NCBI RefSeq assembly: GCF_900106565.1
Contig: NZ_FNNJ01000010.1
Span: forward strand, 62,001 to 126,000
DNA from: Lutibacter oricola
GTDB lineage: Bacteria > Bacteroidota > Bacteroidia > Flavobacteriales > Flavobacteriaceae
Reading direction: 5' to 3'
Length of the DNA: 64,000 nucleotides
Below, piece by piece: positions 51,365 through 61,224 of this stretch. The number at the start of each line of letters is the position of its first letter. Positions within the stretch are counted from its first letter, which is position 1. The translations under genes were made by a program, and so were the position numbers. The notes under the pieces were generated by a model, which searched no databases, was not told where the DNA came from, and was given only the letters and a program-made list of their open reading frames with translations.

Positions 51365-51997
51365 TTACAGCGAATTAAACAATTCTCTAATTTCACTAAG
51401 CATCATTGCGGTTGCTCCCCAAACTATTTGATTGTTAAATTTAAAGCAGGGAACATCTAAGTTTGTTGCATATGAGGTAGTTATGGTTGTTTTTGAAATT
51501 GAATTTTTATTTAATAAATCTTTTAATGGAACTTCAATTAATTGTTCTACCTCGTTATTTATTTTAAAATTGGGCTTATAATCTACAGTTGCTAGAAAAG
51601 GAGTTACCATAAAATTACTAGGCGGTATGTACACGTTTGTCATTTCTTTAAATACAAAAGTATCGTTTAAGTGAAGGCCAACTTCTTCGTTTGCCTCTCT
51701 AAGTGCAGTACTTTTTAAATCGCTATCAACTTTGTCAAACTTACCGCCAGGAAAACTAATTTGAGCAGAATGTGTGCCTTTGTAACTAGCTCTTAAGGTT
51801 AGTAAAAATTGAGTTTCGTTGTTTTTGTCTGGGTAAAATAAGGCTAATACTGCAGCAATTTTTGGGTTTGCTTTCTCAATTAATTCATGGTTAAATTTCA
51901 AACGGATTGCAGGTGCTAATTTAAATTGAGCATCTAAACCTCCCAATTTATTTTGTTGAAGCGTAGCAATTGTGTTTTTAAATGTATTGAAATTCAT
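51365..51997 (-). CDS. CoA pyrophosphatase-type Nudix hydrolase
   Basis: A 210-residue Nudix hydrolase. The Nudix box runs from GGKFDKVDSDLK through TALREANEEVGL with the REANEE core. Upstream, LTLRASYKGTHSAQISFPGG is the UPF0035/CoA pyrophosphatase extension (LLTxRxxxlxxHxGqvsFPGG), pointing to cleavage of CoA to 4'-phosphopantetheine and 3',5'-ADP. It overlaps the upstream UPF0126 gene by 4 bases (ATGA). Confidence 0.9.
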   Translation of the reverse strand: MNFNTFKNTIATLQQNKLGGLDAQFKLAPAIRLKFNHELIEKANPKIAAVLALFYPDKNNETQFLLTLRASYKGTHSAQISFPGGKFDKVDSDLKSTALREANEEVGLHLNDTFVFKEMTNVYIPPSNFMVTPFLATVDYKPNFKINNEVEQLIEVPLKDLLNKNSISKTTITTSYATNLDVPCFKFNNQIVWGATAMMLSEIRELFNSL

Positions 51998-52608
51998 TGT
52001 TTAGTGGTATAAAATGAAGGTAATTCTAATTTAAACCTTACAGCAATTAATCGGATAGCAATAACAATTAGCGATGTTACAACGTAAGTAACATTTTGGT
52101 TTGTAGTGTAATTAGAAATTACTAAAAAAGCAATTCCACCAATAATACTTGCCGTAGCGTATACTTCCTTTTTAAATATTAACGGTATTTTATTACATAA
52201 AACATCTCTAATTACTCCACCAAAAGATGCAGACATTGTACCAAGTGCAATACAGATTATTGGATGAAAATTATACTCAATTCCAATTTCGGTACCCACA
52301 ATGGTGTATAACCCTAAACCAATAGTATCAAATAAAAATAAAGATTTACTTAAATACCTTAACCTTTTTCTAAGTATAATAGTTAAAATGGTACCGGCCA
52401 TAATAGCGTAAATATATTCCATATTAGCCATCCAAAAAACAGGATTTCTACCAATTAAAACATCTCTTAAAGTTCCACCTCCAACGGCAGTTACAAATGC
52501 AATAATAAAAACACCAAACGGGTCGAATCGTTTTCGCATAGCTACTAAAGCTCCTGAAATAGCAAATGCTATTGTACCTGATATGTCTAAAAAATCGAAA
52601 AGTGTCAT
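51994..52608 (-). CDS. UPF0126/TRIC-like cation channel family protein
   Basis: A 204-residue membrane protein with two repeats of three helices (YadS/UPF0126, related to TRIC channels). The repeat glycine motif GTIAFAISGALVAMRK is followed by AVGGGTLRDVLIGRNPVFW in the first repeat and by SASFGGVIRDVLCNKIP in the second. Ion transport is inferred from the TRIC relation. It overlaps the Nudix gene by 4 bases and adjoins the RDD gene with no gap. Confidence 0.9.
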   Translation of the reverse strand: MTLFDFLDISGTIAFAISGALVAMRKRFDPFGVFIIAFVTAVGGGTLRDVLIGRNPVFWMANMEYIYAIMAGTILTIILRKRLRYLSKSLFLFDTIGLGLYTIVGTEIGIEYNFHPIICIALGTMSASFGGVIRDVLCNKIPLIFKKEVYATASIIGGIAFLVISNYTTNQNVTYVVTSLIVIAIRLIAVRFKLELPSFYTTKQ

Positions 52609-53328
52609 TTACATTTGTTGTGTATAATAATTGTAGTCTTTAATAATAATATCTATAAATTCAACAGGTTTTAAGTCTGTTGTAATACCAGTTAATTCTG
52701 TAACTTTAATATGTAGTTTTAAAATAGTTTTATGGTTTTCAGCTCGCATAGCTTTTAGGTACAATTCTTTTATAGTTTGTACATCATTATCTGTTAAAAC
52801 GGTTACTTGTGGAAATGTAGGAACATAACCTTCAGCAATATCTACATTTAAAGTATCACTAATTGATACTGCCTTTTTTTCTGAAATTACAGTGGTTGAA
52901 GCGGCTAAATCTCCTAAACGTTGTCCCTTTCCATTTAATAATAAAGTTAGTAAACCTATAGAACCAGAAGATAAACTCACATCAATTCCTTTTAAAATCC
53001 ATCTAACTAAATAACTACTAAAAGTAGGTTTAGAACCATCTATTTTTGTTACTCTTATTTTGTTGAAATATTTGCCAGGAGTTTGTCCGTTCATAAAAGA
53101 TTCAAAAAATAAACTATAAAAAAATACAGGTAAACTTACTAGTGTAAAAAGTACTTGATTGTTAGAAAAATCATCTGCATCTAATCCATTTAATATTAGC
53201 ATCATTAAAAATCCATAAGCTGCTATAATTATTAAATCTATAAGGAAAGATCCAATTCTTAAACTTACAGAGGCAACATTTTGTTGAATTGTTATGTTTT
53301 GGGCAGTTTCTATGCTAAAATTATCCAT
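52609..53328 (-). CDS. RDD-domain membrane protein
   Basis: A 239-residue protein. The RDD domain (SLRIGSFLIDLIIIAAYGF, with the R..D pattern, then GQTPGKYFNKIRVT) holds about three membrane segments in the first ~145 residues; the remaining ~90 form a soluble tail. In Bacteroidota this gene is regularly divergent from the SpoIIM-MoxR operon, as here (107-base gap), so a joint role is likely. Function unknown. Confidence 0.9.
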   Translation of the reverse strand: MDNFSIETAQNITIQQNVASVSLRIGSFLIDLIIIAAYGFLMMLILNGLDADDFSNNQVLFTLVSLPVFFYSLFFESFMNGQTPGKYFNKIRVTKIDGSKPTFSSYLVRWILKGIDVSLSSGSIGLLTLLLNGKGQRLGDLAASTTVISEKKAVSISDTLNVDIAEGYVPTFPQVTVLTDNDVQTIKELYLKAMRAENHKTILKLHIKVTELTGITTDLKPVEFIDIIIKDYNYYTQQM

Positions 53329-53435
53329 TTTTATCTACAATCTTTTTGGCTGGTACAATTTGATTTTTTACATTCGTTAACTTGAATAACAAAATTTAGA
53401 ATTTCTTCTAAATTTAGGTTACAAAAATATAAAAA

Positions 53436-54401
53436 ATGCGTGAAGCATCCTTTGTAAAAAGAAATAAAAAAAAATGGCTATTGTTTGAAAATTCTCTTGA
53501 TAAAAAAGAGCAAATTTCACCCGATAGGTTGTCTGACTTATATATTGAAGTTACCGACGATTTAAGTTATGCAAAAACCTTTTACCCTAATAGCAATACT
53601 GTTTCTTATCTAAATGGAGTAGCTTCAAAAGCACATCAAAAAATATATACAACAAAAAAAGAGAGTAAAAATAGACTAGTTACTTTTTTTAAAACTGAGT
53701 TTCCTTTAGAGTTTGCACAATACCATAAACAACTGTTAATAGCTTTTGTAACGTTTTTATTTTTTGCAATTGTTGGCGCTTATTCTGTTGCTACAAATGG
53801 AGATTTTGTGCGTGTAATTATGGGAGATCAATATGTAAATATGACGCTCGAAAACATAGCTAAAGGAGATCCAATGGCAGTTTACAAGCAAATGGGTGAA
53901 ACTAATATGTTTTTAGCCATAACTATAAACAATATTAAAGTAGCAATGTATGCCTTTTTATTAGGTATATTTTTTTCTGTAGGCTCATTATTTATTATGA
54001 TGCGTAATGGTGTAATGTTGGGGTCGTTTTTATACTTTTTTTATGATAAAGATTTAATGTGGGAATCTTCTAGAACAATATGGATTCACGGAACTATAGA
54101 AATTTCAGTAATAATAATTGCAGGTTGTGCTGGTTTGGTGTTAGGAAATGGGTTATTGTTTCCAAAAACATATTCTCGATTGGCATCGTTTAAAAAGAGT
54201 TTTAAAGCTGGTTTAAAAATTATGTTGAGTACCATTCCATTTTTTATTGTAGCTGGCTTTTTAGAAGGCTTTGTTACTAGGCATACAGAAATGCCAGATT
54301 GGCTAGCGATACTTATTATTTTAAGCTCTTTAGCATCAATTATTTACTATTATATTATTTACCCAATAAAATTAACTAACAAACTTAACAATGGACAATA
54401 A
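53436..54401 (+). CDS. SpoIIM-like (stage II sporulation protein M) membrane protein
   Basis: A 321-residue protein with an N-terminal cytosolic helical part and a C-terminal SpoIIM-type membrane domain: FLAITINNIKVAMYAFLLGIFF, MMRNGVMLGSFLYFF and WIHGTIEISVIIIAGCAGL are family hallmarks. The organism does not sporulate; in these bacteria SpoIIM-like proteins belong to MoxR operons. It overlaps the next gene by 11 bases. Confidence 0.9.
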   Translation: MREASFVKRNKKKWLLFENSLDKKEQISPDRLSDLYIEVTDDLSYAKTFYPNSNTVSYLNGVASKAHQKIYTTKKESKNRLVTFFKTEFPLEFAQYHKQLLIAFVTFLFFAIVGAYSVATNGDFVRVIMGDQYVNMTLENIAKGDPMAVYKQMGETNMFLAITINNIKVAMYAFLLGIFFSVGSLFIMMRNGVMLGSFLYFFYDKDLMWESSRTIWIHGTIEISVIIIAGCAGLVLGNGLLFPKTYSRLASFKKSFKAGLKIMLSTIPFFIVAGFLEGFVTRHTEMPDWLAILIILSSLASIIYYYIIYPIKLTNKLNNGQ

Positions 54402-55278
54402 CAGTTTTATTCAATTTAAAAGAGAGCGTGATTTAGGAACAATTATAAGCGATACATTTAAGTTTATTAGAGAAAATTGGAAAGAATATTTTTTAACAAT
54501 TTTAAAAATTGTGGGACCAATATTAGCTGTTTCTTTAGCTTTTATTGTTTTTTATATGTTAGCGTTTTCTAATATTTTTTCAGATAAAGAAAGTATACAA
54601 AACAATCCAATGGGAGCAATAAGTACTATGTTTTCTTGGGTGGCAGGTATTATTTTTGTGTATACAGTGTTGTATACCTTATTATCAATGTCGTCATTAT
54701 ATTTTATAAAATCGTATATAAAAAATAACGGAAAACCTGTTTTTGCTGAAGTAAAAGAAAATGTTTTTAAAAACATTTGGAAATTTTTAGGCTTGGGTAT
54801 ATTGGTAACAATTTCTGTAATGTTTGGAATGATGCTATGTTATGCTCCAGGAATTTATTTAGCTGTGGCTTTATCCTTATCAACTTCAATAATGATTTTT
54901 GAAGATAAAAATGTTGGAGATTCGTTTTCACATAGTTTTACTTTAATTAAAGGGCAATGGTGGAATACCTTCGGGGTTTTAATTGTTGTTTGGTTATTAA
55001 TAATGGTGTTAGGACAAGTTTTTTCTGTACCAGCATTTATTTATCAAATGGTTCAAATGGGAACAATTGAAAATGACAATGATCCTACAGCTGTGTTTAG
55101 CTTATTTAAAGACCCAATATATTTAACGTTAACAATTGCAGGGTATTTATTTCAGTTTATTCTTTATTCTATCCCGTTAATTTCTGCTGTTTTTATTTAT
55201 TTCGATTTAAATGAACAAAAAAACTTAACTGGTACTTTTGAACGAATAGACAATTTAGGAAACTCAAACAACGAGTAA
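54391..55278 (+). CDS. Polytopic membrane protein of the MoxR operon
   Basis: A 295-residue protein with about six membrane segments. The pattern (an N-terminal cytosolic helix FKFIRENWKEYFLTI, a membrane pair, YAPGIYLAVALSLSTSIMIFE, and SFTLIKGQWWNTFGVLIVVW) resembles uncharacterised proteins of the glycerophosphodiester phosphodiesterase membrane-domain type. It lies inside the MoxR operon, overlapping spoIIM by 11 bases and preceding the DUF4129 gene by 6. Role unknown. Confidence 0.7.
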   Translation: MDNNSFIQFKRERDLGTIISDTFKFIRENWKEYFLTILKIVGPILAVSLAFIVFYMLAFSNIFSDKESIQNNPMGAISTMFSWVAGIIFVYTVLYTLLSMSSLYFIKSYIKNNGKPVFAEVKENVFKNIWKFLGLGILVTISVMFGMMLCYAPGIYLAVALSLSTSIMIFEDKNVGDSFSHSFTLIKGQWWNTFGVLIVVWLLIMVLGQVFSVPAFIYQMVQMGTIENDNDPTAVFSLFKDPIYLTLTIAGYLFQFILYSIPLISAVFIYFDLNEQKNLTGTFERIDNLGNSNNE

Positions 55279-55284
55279 ATTTAT

Positions 55285-56022
55285 ATGAAACAACTAATTG
55301 TCGTTTTTTTACTACTACTTTTTTCTTTGCCATTTTATGCGCAAAAAGATTCTATTCGTGCAAAAAATGATGACAGTTTTATTATTCAAAAAAAGTTTGA
55401 TACAAAAAAAATAGAAGAATATAAAAACAATAAAAACTTTAATTATACCGAGGTTAAATTAAAAAAAGAACCTACTTGGATAGAAAAGTTTTTGCATTGG
55501 TTAGGTAGGCAATTAAAGCGTTTTTTAACCTGGACTTTTGGTAATGAATATGCTCCTGGAATTTTTAGCTTTATAATTAAGGCATTGCCTTATGTAGTAT
55601 TGGCAATAGTATTGTTTTTAATGTTGAAGTTTTTCTTAAAAGTTAATACAAGCAATGTTTTGGGTAAAAGTGCTAACAAACCAATAGTAAATATAACCGA
55701 AGAAGAGGAGCTAATAAAAACAAAAGATTTACCCAAGCTTATACAACAAGCAATTGAACAAAAGAACTTTCGTTTGGCTGTACGTTATTATTATTTATTA
55801 GCAATTAAAAAGCTAGAAGAAAAGGAGTTAATTGTTTGGGAACAGCAAAAAACTAATGAAGATTATATAAAAGAAATAACAGGAACAAACATTCAAAAAT
55901 CCTTTAAAGACCTAACCAAATTATACGATTTTGTTTGGTATGGTAATTTTGAAATAAACGAGGTGGAATTTGCTAAAATAGAGACCGATTTTAAAAAAAC
56001 TAACAACCTAATTAAAAAGTAA
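55285..56022 (+). CDS. DUF4129-domain protein
   Basis: A 245-residue protein with a signal peptide (VVFLLLLFSLPFYAQ), a central membrane segment (LPYVVLAIVLFLMLKFFL) and a C-terminal cytosolic DUF4129 domain at about residues 160-235 (FRLAVRYYYLLAIKKLEEKELI, then TKLYDFVWYGNFEINEVEF). DUF4129 proteins accompany MoxR ATPases and are linked to envelope processes. The gene starts 6 bases after its predecessor and ends 1 base before the next. Confidence 0.85.
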   Translation: MKQLIVVFLLLLFSLPFYAQKDSIRAKNDDSFIIQKKFDTKKIEEYKNNKNFNYTEVKLKKEPTWIEKFLHWLGRQLKRFLTWTFGNEYAPGIFSFIIKALPYVVLAIVLFLMLKFFLKVNTSNVLGKSANKPIVNITEEEELIKTKDLPKLIQQAIEQKNFRLAVRYYYLLAIKKLEEKELIVWEQQKTNEDYIKEITGTNIQKSFKDLTKLYDFVWYGNFEINEVEFAKIETDFKKTNNLIKK

Positions 56023-56023
56023 T

Positions 56024-57232
56024 TTGGATAAAAAAACTAAAATATATTTAGGTTTATTTGTACTACTTATTTTAAGTATGTTGTACGTAGAAAGCGTAAA
56101 AGATAAACCTGTAAATTGGTTTCCAACATATACGGCTAAGCATAAATTACCTTACGGAACTTTTGTTTTGAAAGAGCAATTACCAAGTTTGTTTTCAAAC
56201 AGTGAAATTACTTCAATTACAGAGCCTCCATACTTGTTTTTAAAGCAAAAAGAAGAAAGCAATAAAACATATGTTTTTATAAACAATCAAATAAGTTTTG
56301 GAGATGCAGAAATTGCTGAACTAATGAAATTTGTTGAAAGTGGAAATGACGTTTTTATCTCAAGCCATTCTATTAATATTGACACTTTAAATATAGAAAC
56401 GGCTTTATTGGATACCGATAATTTTGAACAGAAATCAATATTTAAGTTTAAAAACAAAGTATTTAAAAACAAAGAGTATACATTCGATCGTTTTTTTAGC
56501 AATACTGTTTTTGACGAATTCGATGCTGAAAATACTACTGTTTTGGGTATAACAGCTTTTCTTGATAAAAACGATAATAGAACTGACCAAGGAATAAATT
56601 TTATTAAATTTAAACACGGAGATGGTAATTTTTATTTACACACATTTCCAGAAGTATTTACAAATTATAATATTTTAAAAGGAAATAATCATCAGCACGC
56701 AGCAAATGTTTTATCGTATTTAGATACTGAAAAAGATATTTTGTGGGATGCTTATTATAAAACAGGAAAGTCTAAAATTACATCGCCATTACATTATTTA
56801 CTAAGCTCAAAGCAATTAAAATGGGCTTATTATATGGCATTAATAGGTGTGTTGTTCTTTATTGTTTTTAACGGAAAACGTACACAACGTATAATTCCAA
56901 TAATTACACCTTTAAAAAACCAAACATTGGCATTTACACGCACTATTTCTAATATGTATTTCGAAAAATCGGAACACAAGAATATTGCAGAGCATAAAAT
57001 AAATTATTTGTTAGAATTTATTAGAACAAAACTTCATATACCAACTACACAAATAGACGATACATTTTATAATTACGTAGCGCAAAGAAGCGGTTATGAT
57101 TATGATAAAGTTGTACAACTGTTTAAGTTTTGTGATGAAATACATATGAGAAATCAAATTTCAGAAAATGATTTGGTGAAGTTAAACAGAATGATAGAAA
57201 ATTTTAAAAATACAATTCAATATGGAAAATAA
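56024..57232 (+). CDS. DUF4350-domain protein
   Basis: A 402-residue protein. It has an N-terminal membrane anchor (IYLGLFVLLILSMLYVESV), a periplasmic DUF4350 region with a ThuA-like alpha/beta fold (YGTFVLKEQLPSLF, FVESGNDVFISSHS), a second membrane segment (WAYYMALIGVLFFIVFNG) and a cytosolic tail. It uses a TTG start one base after the DUF4129 stop and overlaps the moxR gene by 11 bases. Role unknown, coupled to MoxR. Confidence 0.82.
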   Translation: MDKKTKIYLGLFVLLILSMLYVESVKDKPVNWFPTYTAKHKLPYGTFVLKEQLPSLFSNSEITSITEPPYLFLKQKEESNKTYVFINNQISFGDAEIAELMKFVESGNDVFISSHSINIDTLNIETALLDTDNFEQKSIFKFKNKVFKNKEYTFDRFFSNTVFDEFDAENTTVLGITAFLDKNDNRTDQGINFIKFKHGDGNFYLHTFPEVFTNYNILKGNNHQHAANVLSYLDTEKDILWDAYYKTGKSKITSPLHYLLSSKQLKWAYYMALIGVLFFIVFNGKRTQRIIPIITPLKNQTLAFTRTISNMYFEKSEHKNIAEHKINYLLEFIRTKLHIPTTQIDDTFYNYVAQRSGYDYDKVVQLFKFCDEIHMRNQISENDLVKLNRMIENFKNTIQYGK

Positions 57233-58205
57233 CGATTTGAATTTTAATAGCAGAGTTAACTTAGATAACTTAAAAGTTGCTGTAGAAAAAATAAAGGCCG
57301 AATTGGGTAAAGTAATAGTTGGTCAAGATAATTTTATAGATTTATTGTTGGTTGCTTTACTAGCAGACGGACACGTTTTAATTGAAGGTGTGCCAGGTGT
57401 TGCAAAAACAATTACTGCAAAATTATTATCTAAAACTGTAGAAACTGGTTTTAGTAGATTGCAATTTACTCCAGATTTAATGCCAAGTGATGTGTTAGGA
57501 ACTTCGGTTTTAAATATGAAAACATCTGAATTTGAATTTAAAAAAGGGCCAATATTCTCTAACCTTGTTTTAATTGATGAAATAAATAGAGCACCTGCTA
57601 AAACACAAGCAGCTTTGTTCGAAGTTATGGAAGAGCGCCAAATATCTATGGATGGAACTACCTATAAAATGGATCCGCCATTTATGGTGCTGGCAACTCA
57701 AAACCCAATAGAGCAGGAGGGAACTTATGCGTTACCAGAAGCTCAATTAGACCGATTTTTATTTAAAATTGATGTTGGTTATCCTACATTAGATGAAGAA
57801 ATTTTAATACTAAAATCTCATCAAGAAAGAAAAGGAGCATTGCCGCAAACAATAATTTCATCATTAATTTCTGAAGAAGAATTAAAAAATTACAAGCAGC
57901 AAATATTCGAAATTATTGTAGAAGAAAAAATAGTTAAATACATTGCTCAAATTGTTTTAAACACACGTAATCATCCACATTTATATTTAGGAGGTTCACC
58001 AAGAGCAAGTATTGCAGTGTTACAAGCTTCAAAAGCGTATGCAGCAATTAATGGTAGAGATTTTGTAATTCCAGAAGATATTAAAAAAGTTATTTACCCA
58101 GTTTTACGCCATAGAGTTATTTTAACACCAGAACGTGAAATGGAAGGTATGACGGCAGATAAGGTTGTAGAAATGATTGTGCAATCAGTTGAAGTGCCTA
58201 GATAG
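57222..58205 (+). CDS. MoxR-family AAA+ ATPase
   Basis: A 327-residue AAA+ ATPase. Walker A GVPGVAKTITAK, Walker B LVLIDEINRAP, the sensor 1 region VLATQNPIEQEGTYALPEAQ and sensor 2 GGSPRASIAVLQA are all present. MoxR ATPases act as chaperones for partner proteins, here presumably the DUF58 protein and the membrane proteins encoded upstream. 120 bases separate it from the DUF58 gene, with no terminator seen. Confidence 0.93.
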   Translation: MENNDLNFNSRVNLDNLKVAVEKIKAELGKVIVGQDNFIDLLLVALLADGHVLIEGVPGVAKTITAKLLSKTVETGFSRLQFTPDLMPSDVLGTSVLNMKTSEFEFKKGPIFSNLVLIDEINRAPAKTQAALFEVMEERQISMDGTTYKMDPPFMVLATQNPIEQEGTYALPEAQLDRFLFKIDVGYPTLDEEILILKSHQERKGALPQTIISSLISEEELKNYKQQIFEIIVEEKIVKYIAQIVLNTRNHPHLYLGGSPRASIAVLQASKAYAAINGRDFVIPEDIKKVIYPVLRHRVILTPEREMEGMTADKVVEMIVQSVEVPR

Positions 58206-58326
58206 CTTTGTATACGTCAACCTGATTTTTTTTGGTTCTTATAATAATTAAAATGATATGTTCATATTTTTAAACAAGTATAGAATAACGAATAAAATAA
58301 CAAATGAAGTAATCTATAATTAAAGA

Positions 58327-59658
58327 ATGAAATTTATTAAAAGCTTATATATTCACCAGCAGTTTTACATTTTTATTAGTGTAATTTCGGCAACCTTTTT
58401 GGTGTCGTTTTGGTTTCCTGTGTTGTATATGTTGGCCTGGTTTTTAGTAATTATTTTGATTGCGTTATATGTAGCAGATATTTATTTGTTATATAGAAAA
58501 AAGAATGGCATAAACGGAAGACGAATATTAACACAAAAGTTTTCTAATTCAGATAATAATCCAATACCAATTACCATAAAAAATAACTACAGTTTTAACG
58601 TAGTAATAAAGTTAATTGATGAATTGCCAAAACAATTTCAAAAAAGAGATTTTGAATATAATGCTTCAATAAAAAGCAAAGATACTTTTGAGTTTGAATA
58701 TGAAGTTAGACCGTTAGAACGAGGAGAATATCATTTTGGTAAATTAAATGTATATGTTTCTTCATTTTTAAAGTTAGTGTCTAAACGGTATTCATTTCAA
58801 GATAATGAAATGGTTGCAGTATACCCGTCATACATTCAAATGCGTAAATACGAGTTTTTGGCACTAAGTAATAGATTAACGGAGTTTGGGTTAAAAAAAA
58901 TTAGAAGAATAGGGCATACCCTAGAGTTTGAACAAATTAAAAATTATGTGGTTGGAGATGATGCGCGTACAATAAATTGGAAAGCTACAGCTAAGCAATC
59001 TCAATTAATGGTAAATCAATTTCAAGACGAAAAATCTCAGCCAATATATTCCGTAATTGATTTAGGAAGGGTAATGAAAATGCCTTTTGAAGAATTAAAA
59101 CTATTAGATTATGCTATAAATTCTGCGCTAGCCTTTTCTAATATTGCCTTGCGAAAAAATGATAAAGCGGGTTTAGTAACTTTTGCTAAAAAGGTTGATA
59201 CAATTGTTGCTGCAAGTAATAAAAAAACGCATTTAAACGTAATTAACGAGGCTTTGTATAATATTGATACGAAGTTTACAGATTCGGATTTTGGTTATTT
59301 GTATGCCTTTACAAAACGAAAAATTACACAAAGAAGCTTATTTATTGTATACACTAATTTTGAACATGTTTCTTCATTAAAAAGACAAATGCAATATTTA
59401 CAAGCTATTAGTAAAAATCATTTACTAGTAGTTGTATTTTTTGAAAATACAGAGCTAGATACGCTTATTTCAAATTCTGCAGAAGATTTGCAAGGTATAT
59501 ACCACAAAACAATAGCAGAAAAATTTGCTTTTGAAAAACGATTAATAGTTAAAGAACTCGAAAGTAAAGGTATCTATGCAATACTAACAAAACCTAAAAA
59601 TTTAACGGTAAACGTTATTAATAAATATTTAGAATTTAAAGCTAAAGGGTATATTTAA
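58327..59658 (+). CDS. DUF58-domain protein of the MoxR operon
   Basis: A 443-residue protein with two N-terminal membrane helices (about residues 14-55), a beta-rich extracytoplasmic or cytosolic region, and the DUF58 domain with GDDARTINWKATAKQSQLMV. A VWA-like fold follows, with YSVIDLGRVM in place of a classical MIDAS DxSxS. Such proteins are the usual partners of MoxR ATPases. It is the last gene of the operon, and its end nearly meets the CBM9-type gene. Confidence 0.9.
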   Translation: MKFIKSLYIHQQFYIFISVISATFLVSFWFPVLYMLAWFLVIILIALYVADIYLLYRKKNGINGRRILTQKFSNSDNNPIPITIKNNYSFNVVIKLIDELPKQFQKRDFEYNASIKSKDTFEFEYEVRPLERGEYHFGKLNVYVSSFLKLVSKRYSFQDNEMVAVYPSYIQMRKYEFLALSNRLTEFGLKKIRRIGHTLEFEQIKNYVVGDDARTINWKATAKQSQLMVNQFQDEKSQPIYSVIDLGRVMKMPFEELKLLDYAINSALAFSNIALRKNDKAGLVTFAKKVDTIVAASNKKTHLNVINEALYNIDTKFTDSDFGYLYAFTKRKITQRSLFIVYTNFEHVSSLKRQMQYLQAISKNHLLVVVFFENTELDTLISNSAEDLQGIYHKTIAEKFAFEKRLIVKELESKGIYAILTKPKNLTVNVINKYLEFKAKGYI

Positions 59659-59661
59659 AAA

Positions 59662-60432
59662 TTATTTAGAGAATTCTAACATTCCGAATAAACCAGCTTC
59701 ATGCACTCTTTTTTGATCAAAAACTGGTACAATTGTAGAAGTAATTCTTCGTTCTCCATCAACTTCATTTCTATCTTGTCTTAAAGCTAAAAAGCGCCAT
59801 TTAGTACCTTCAGCAATTGGATGAAAAGTATCTACACCTCTAAAAGTATTTAAAGGTATTGCGTACTCCATAGTCCAACCTTTATCAATATCTGTATTAT
59901 CATTTAAAGTACCGTTAATTTGTACGCCAATTTCATAATCCGGACTAAAGGCTTTTACCACTCCTTTTGTGTTATTGTAAAAATTATCTAGGTAAACAAT
60001 GTCATTTGGAGTTTTTAATACATTAACTTCAAAACAAAAATGAGTGCTTATAGTTTCAGGAACTGGAGCTAAAAATATTTCAGCACAATCATCAAGAAAA
60101 GGAGCTCCATCTCTAACAGTTTCTCTAGCGTTTATAAATTGATCTTCACATTGAAAAAATAAGTACATATTTTTATCATCCCATAGCATTCTGTAAGAAG
60201 TTTTTTGAACATCAGTTTTTTTTTCATTTTCATAAAAATAATCAAAAGTATATACAGGGGCTTTCTTCCAATCTTTTTCATTCATTATACCGTCTACAGT
60301 TATCAAAGCCTTTGTGTTTGTAGCTTTAAATAGTGAAATGTCTTCTTTAACAGTTTCCTTTTTATTATTGCAAGAAACAAGTAAACTAAAGGCTATAATT
60401 AATAATGTAAGTTGGTTAATTGAGTTTTTCAT
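59662..60432 (-). CDS. CBM9-like (carbohydrate-binding family 9) lipoprotein
   Basis: A 256-residue lipoprotein (lipobox LVSC, Cys21). The CBM9-like beta sandwich covers about residues 38-255: ALITVDGIMNEKDWKKAP, the aromatic pattern TSYRMLWDDKNMYLFFQCED, DDCAEIFLAP and GWTMEYAIPLNTF. It probably binds sugars at the cell surface or periplasm, but no glycoside hydrolase or Sus genes lie nearby. It is the first gene on the minus strand after the MoxR operon. Confidence 0.85.
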   Translation of the reverse strand: MKNSINQLTLLIIAFSLLVSCNNKKETVKEDISLFKATNTKALITVDGIMNEKDWKKAPVYTFDYFYENEKKTDVQKTSYRMLWDDKNMYLFFQCEDQFINARETVRDGAPFLDDCAEIFLAPVPETISTHFCFEVNVLKTPNDIVYLDNFYNNTKGVVKAFSPDYEIGVQINGTLNDNTDIDKGWTMEYAIPLNTFRGVDTFHPIAEGTKWRFLALRQDRNEVDGERRITSTIVPVFDQKRVHEAGLFGMLEFSK

Positions 60433-60470
60433 ATAATGTATTTGAGAGGTTTTAAAATTAAAGATTTTAA

Positions 60471-61214
60471 TTAGGCTTTTATTCTAATTATAAAAACTTT
60501 TTTATCAGTTTTATTGTTTTTGCCATAAAAAAGTAAATCCTCTGTATTTGTCATAGAATTTTTATTGCTGAAACAATTTATGTTATCTTCTAAAAAAGTT
60601 TCAGACAAAAAGTTTATTTCGTACTCTTTAATAGTATGTGTTTTATGGTATTTAAAAGGAATAAGGTCTAAAGCCCATTGAGCATATTTAATGTTGTTTA
60701 CATGGTTGTTCGGGTCTAAATCGCTAATTTTAACTTCAATTGTTTTTTGTAGCTCTAAATCTTCGGCAACGTTAATTTTTGAAGCAGTAAAACCAAGGTT
60801 GAAATCTTTTCTTGGAGCAAAATAAGATTTTATTTCATTTATTTCTTTTGGTTTTCTAGTTTTGGTGTCTAGTATCATCCAAGTAGTAGAACACTCTCCA
60901 ATTTTAATGTTATTATTATAAATTTCAAATTCTCTAATAGCGTAAAACCCTTGTACAGGTAATGTCCATGTTTTAATGGTAATAGTATCGTGCCATAAGG
61001 GCCATTTATTCATTTTTAAAAATTGACGCGTTAGTACCCAAAAAGTACCCGTTTCAATCATTTTTTGGTAGCCAAAACCTAATTCGTAGGCGTGTTCTGC
61101 TGCTGTATCTTGTAAAAAACCAAGTAAACCAAATAAGCCTAATTTTTGATTAATATTTATTTGTATGCTATTAATTTTATATGTTTTGGTATAAATGGTG
61201 TTTAAAGAATTCAT
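60471..61214 (-). CDS. Acyl-ACP thioesterase
   Basis: A 247-residue cytosolic double-hotdog enzyme that releases fatty acids from acyl carrier protein. The family pattern is LFGLLGFLQDTAAEHAYELG in the N-terminal hotdog, WVLTRQFLKMNKWPLWHDTI, and LDPNNHVNNIKYAQWALD with the conserved Asn/His in the second. Length fits bacterial acyl-ACP thioesterases. It lies 10 bases downstream of the beta-barrel-type paralogue at 61225. Confidence 0.9.
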   Translation of the reverse strand: MNSLNTIYTKTYKINSIQININQKLGLFGLLGFLQDTAAEHAYELGFGYQKMIETGTFWVLTRQFLKMNKWPLWHDTITIKTWTLPVQGFYAIREFEIYNNNIKIGECSTTWMILDTKTRKPKEINEIKSYFAPRKDFNLGFTASKINVAEDLELQKTIEVKISDLDPNNHVNNIKYAQWALDLIPFKYHKTHTIKEYEINFLSETFLEDNINCFSNKNSMTNTEDLLFYGKNNKTDKKVFIIRIKA

Positions 61215-61224
61215 TTACATTTTT

